A DNA stretch of 64,000 bases, taken from positions 62,001 to 126,000 of the forward strand of contig JACCER010000009.1 in the NCBI GenBank assembly GCA_013416445.1. Reading direction: 5' to 3'. Origin of the DNA: Alcaligenaceae bacterium. GTDB taxonomy: Bacteria; Pseudomonadota; Gammaproteobacteria; Burkholderiales; Burkholderiaceae_B. The position numbers were made by a program, and so were the translations under genes. The notes below the pieces were generated by a model. That model did not search any database. It was not told where the DNA came from and was given only the letters and a program-made list of their open reading frames with translations. Shown piece after piece: positions 63,330 through 64,000 of this stretch. How positions within the stretch are numbered: the stretch's first letter is position 1; each line of letters opens with the position of its first letter.

Positions 63330-64000
63330 ATGTCGGAATCAGTCTCCGAAGCTTATCGTCCTCGTCGTGGCCGCTGGCTGTGGCTGCTGATCGTGCTACT
63401 GGCCGCCGCTGGCGGCTATTGGTTTTTCAGCCTGTCATCAGGCACCGCGCCCGCAACGCCCGGCGCCCAAGGCCGGTCGGCTGGTGGTGGCCGGGGCATG
63501 ATGGCGGGTATGGGCAGCATGGCTGTGCCGGTTAGGCTGGCCACCGTCCAAGCCGGGCCCATAGACCACACCCTGAAGGCCATAGGCACGGTTACCGCCT
63601 TCAATACCGTTACGGTGCGCAGTCGCGTAGATGGCGAACTGCAGAAAATCATGTTTTCTGATGGGCAGAAAGTACAGGAAGGCGATATCCTGGCGCAAAT
63701 AGACCCGCGCAGCTATCAGGTGCAACTGGATCAGGCGCAGGGCCAGCAAAAACAAAATGAAGCACAGTTGCAAAATGCGCAACGTGATCTGCAACGCTAT
63801 CAATTGCTGTTCAAGCAAAACTCCATTGCCAGGCAGCAGGTCGACGCGCAGGCTGCTTTGGTTCAACAATACCAGGGCTCGAAGAAAAGTGACCAGGCCG
63901 CGGTAGACAGCGCCGCCCTGCAGCTAAGTTTTACCAAAATCATTGCGCCGCTTACAGGGCGGCTGGGTTTGCGCAAACTTGACCAAGGCAACATGATCAA
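63330..64000 (+). CDS. RND efflux periplasmic adaptor subunit (MdtA-like), truncated by window end
   Basis: Open from ATG 63330 to the last base, about 223 residues so far; the gene continues beyond the window. A GGAG ribosome binding site lies about 7 bases before the ATG. One N-terminal membrane anchor (WLWLLIVLLAAAGGYWFF), a Gly/Met-rich stretch, then the membrane-fusion-protein fold: PVRLATVQAGPIDHTLKAIGT, the biotinyl-lipoyl half FNTVTVRSRVDGEL and EGDILAQIDPRSYQ, and a coiled-coil hairpin rich in Gln (about 130-195), followed by FTKIIAPLTGRLGLRKLDQGN. This is typical of MdtA in MdtABC-type multidrug pumps. The inner-membrane pump is expected downstream. Confidence 0.9.
   Translation, partial: MSESVSEAYRPRRGRWLWLLIVLLAAAGGYWFFSLSSGTAPATPGAQGRSAGGGRGMMAGMGSMAVPVRLATVQAGPIDHTLKAIGTVTAFNTVTVRSRVDGELQKIMFSDGQKVQEGDILAQIDPRSYQVQLDQAQGQQKQNEAQLQNAQRDLQRYQLLFKQNSIARQQVDAQAALVQQYQGSKKSDQAAVDSAALQLSFTKIIAPLTGRLGLRKLDQGNMI

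Overview
This window looks like chromosome from a betaproteobacterium of the order Burkholderiales, most likely family Alcaligenaceae (Bordetella/Pusillimonas-like). The reasons are the conserved gene strings yraN/rsmI, rapZ-hprK-ptsN-hpf-lptB-lptA-lptC-kdsC-kdsD, ubiJ-ubiB, DUF3460-scpA-panC and pilD-coaE-zapD, the moderately high GC, and protein sequences typical of that group. The genus cannot be fixed from sequence alone. No rRNA, tRNA, CRISPR array or intact insertion sequence was seen.

Layout. 1-10.5 kb is core: a NUDIX regulator fragment, yraN and rsmI, the lytic transglycosylase rlpA coupled to rapZ, the regulatory PTS genes (hprK, ptsN), hpf, the LPS transport operon lptC-lptA-lptB, the KDO genes kdsC and kdsD, and apt. 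10.6-18.3 kb carries a 1313-residue FAD/Fe-S dehydrogenase fusion, a YqaA-type membrane protein, threonine deaminase and a glutamate-cysteine-ligase-like protein.

18.4-32.9 kb is the most unusual part. An orphan periplasmic binding protein is translationally coupled to a membrane SpoIIE-type phosphatase with a periplasmic sensor region. Divergent from it is an MFS protein with two extra periplasmic segments. An opposing operon encodes an NCS2-type permease with a C-terminal ATPase-like extension, an RsbW-like anti-sigma kinase and alanine racemase. A STAS anti-anti-sigma gene completes a phosphatase/kinase/antagonist partner-switching set. The STAS gene and its upstream region are duplicated. 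One copy is dead and truncated, and an AT-richer TAXI-TRAP transporter plus LysR block lies between the two copies, which looks like an insertion.

32.8-45.1 kb holds pxpBC with a VOC gene, phoBR, ubiE, a Tim44-like protein, ubiJ-ubiB with a di-iron ferritin-like protein and hldE2/rfaE2, then an MFS/thioesterase pair bracketed by repeat-rich DNA. 45.1-45.8 kb is non-coding and contains two long nested palindromes with tandem repeats on their outer sides. 45.8-56.8 kb contains pcm-tolC, thiG-thiD, and a vitamin B12 block: cobalamin riboswitch, btuB, btuF and, divergently, B12-dependent methionine synthase metH. 56.9-64 kb has an XRE/MmyB regulator, scpA-panC, a stand-alone LuxR-type HTH, a lipoprotein, pilD-coaE-zapD and the start of an RND efflux adaptor.

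A short palindromic repeat (GTAGGTCGGATTA...TAATCCGAC type) recurs about a dozen times in intergenic spaces and even supplies the stop codon of several genes.
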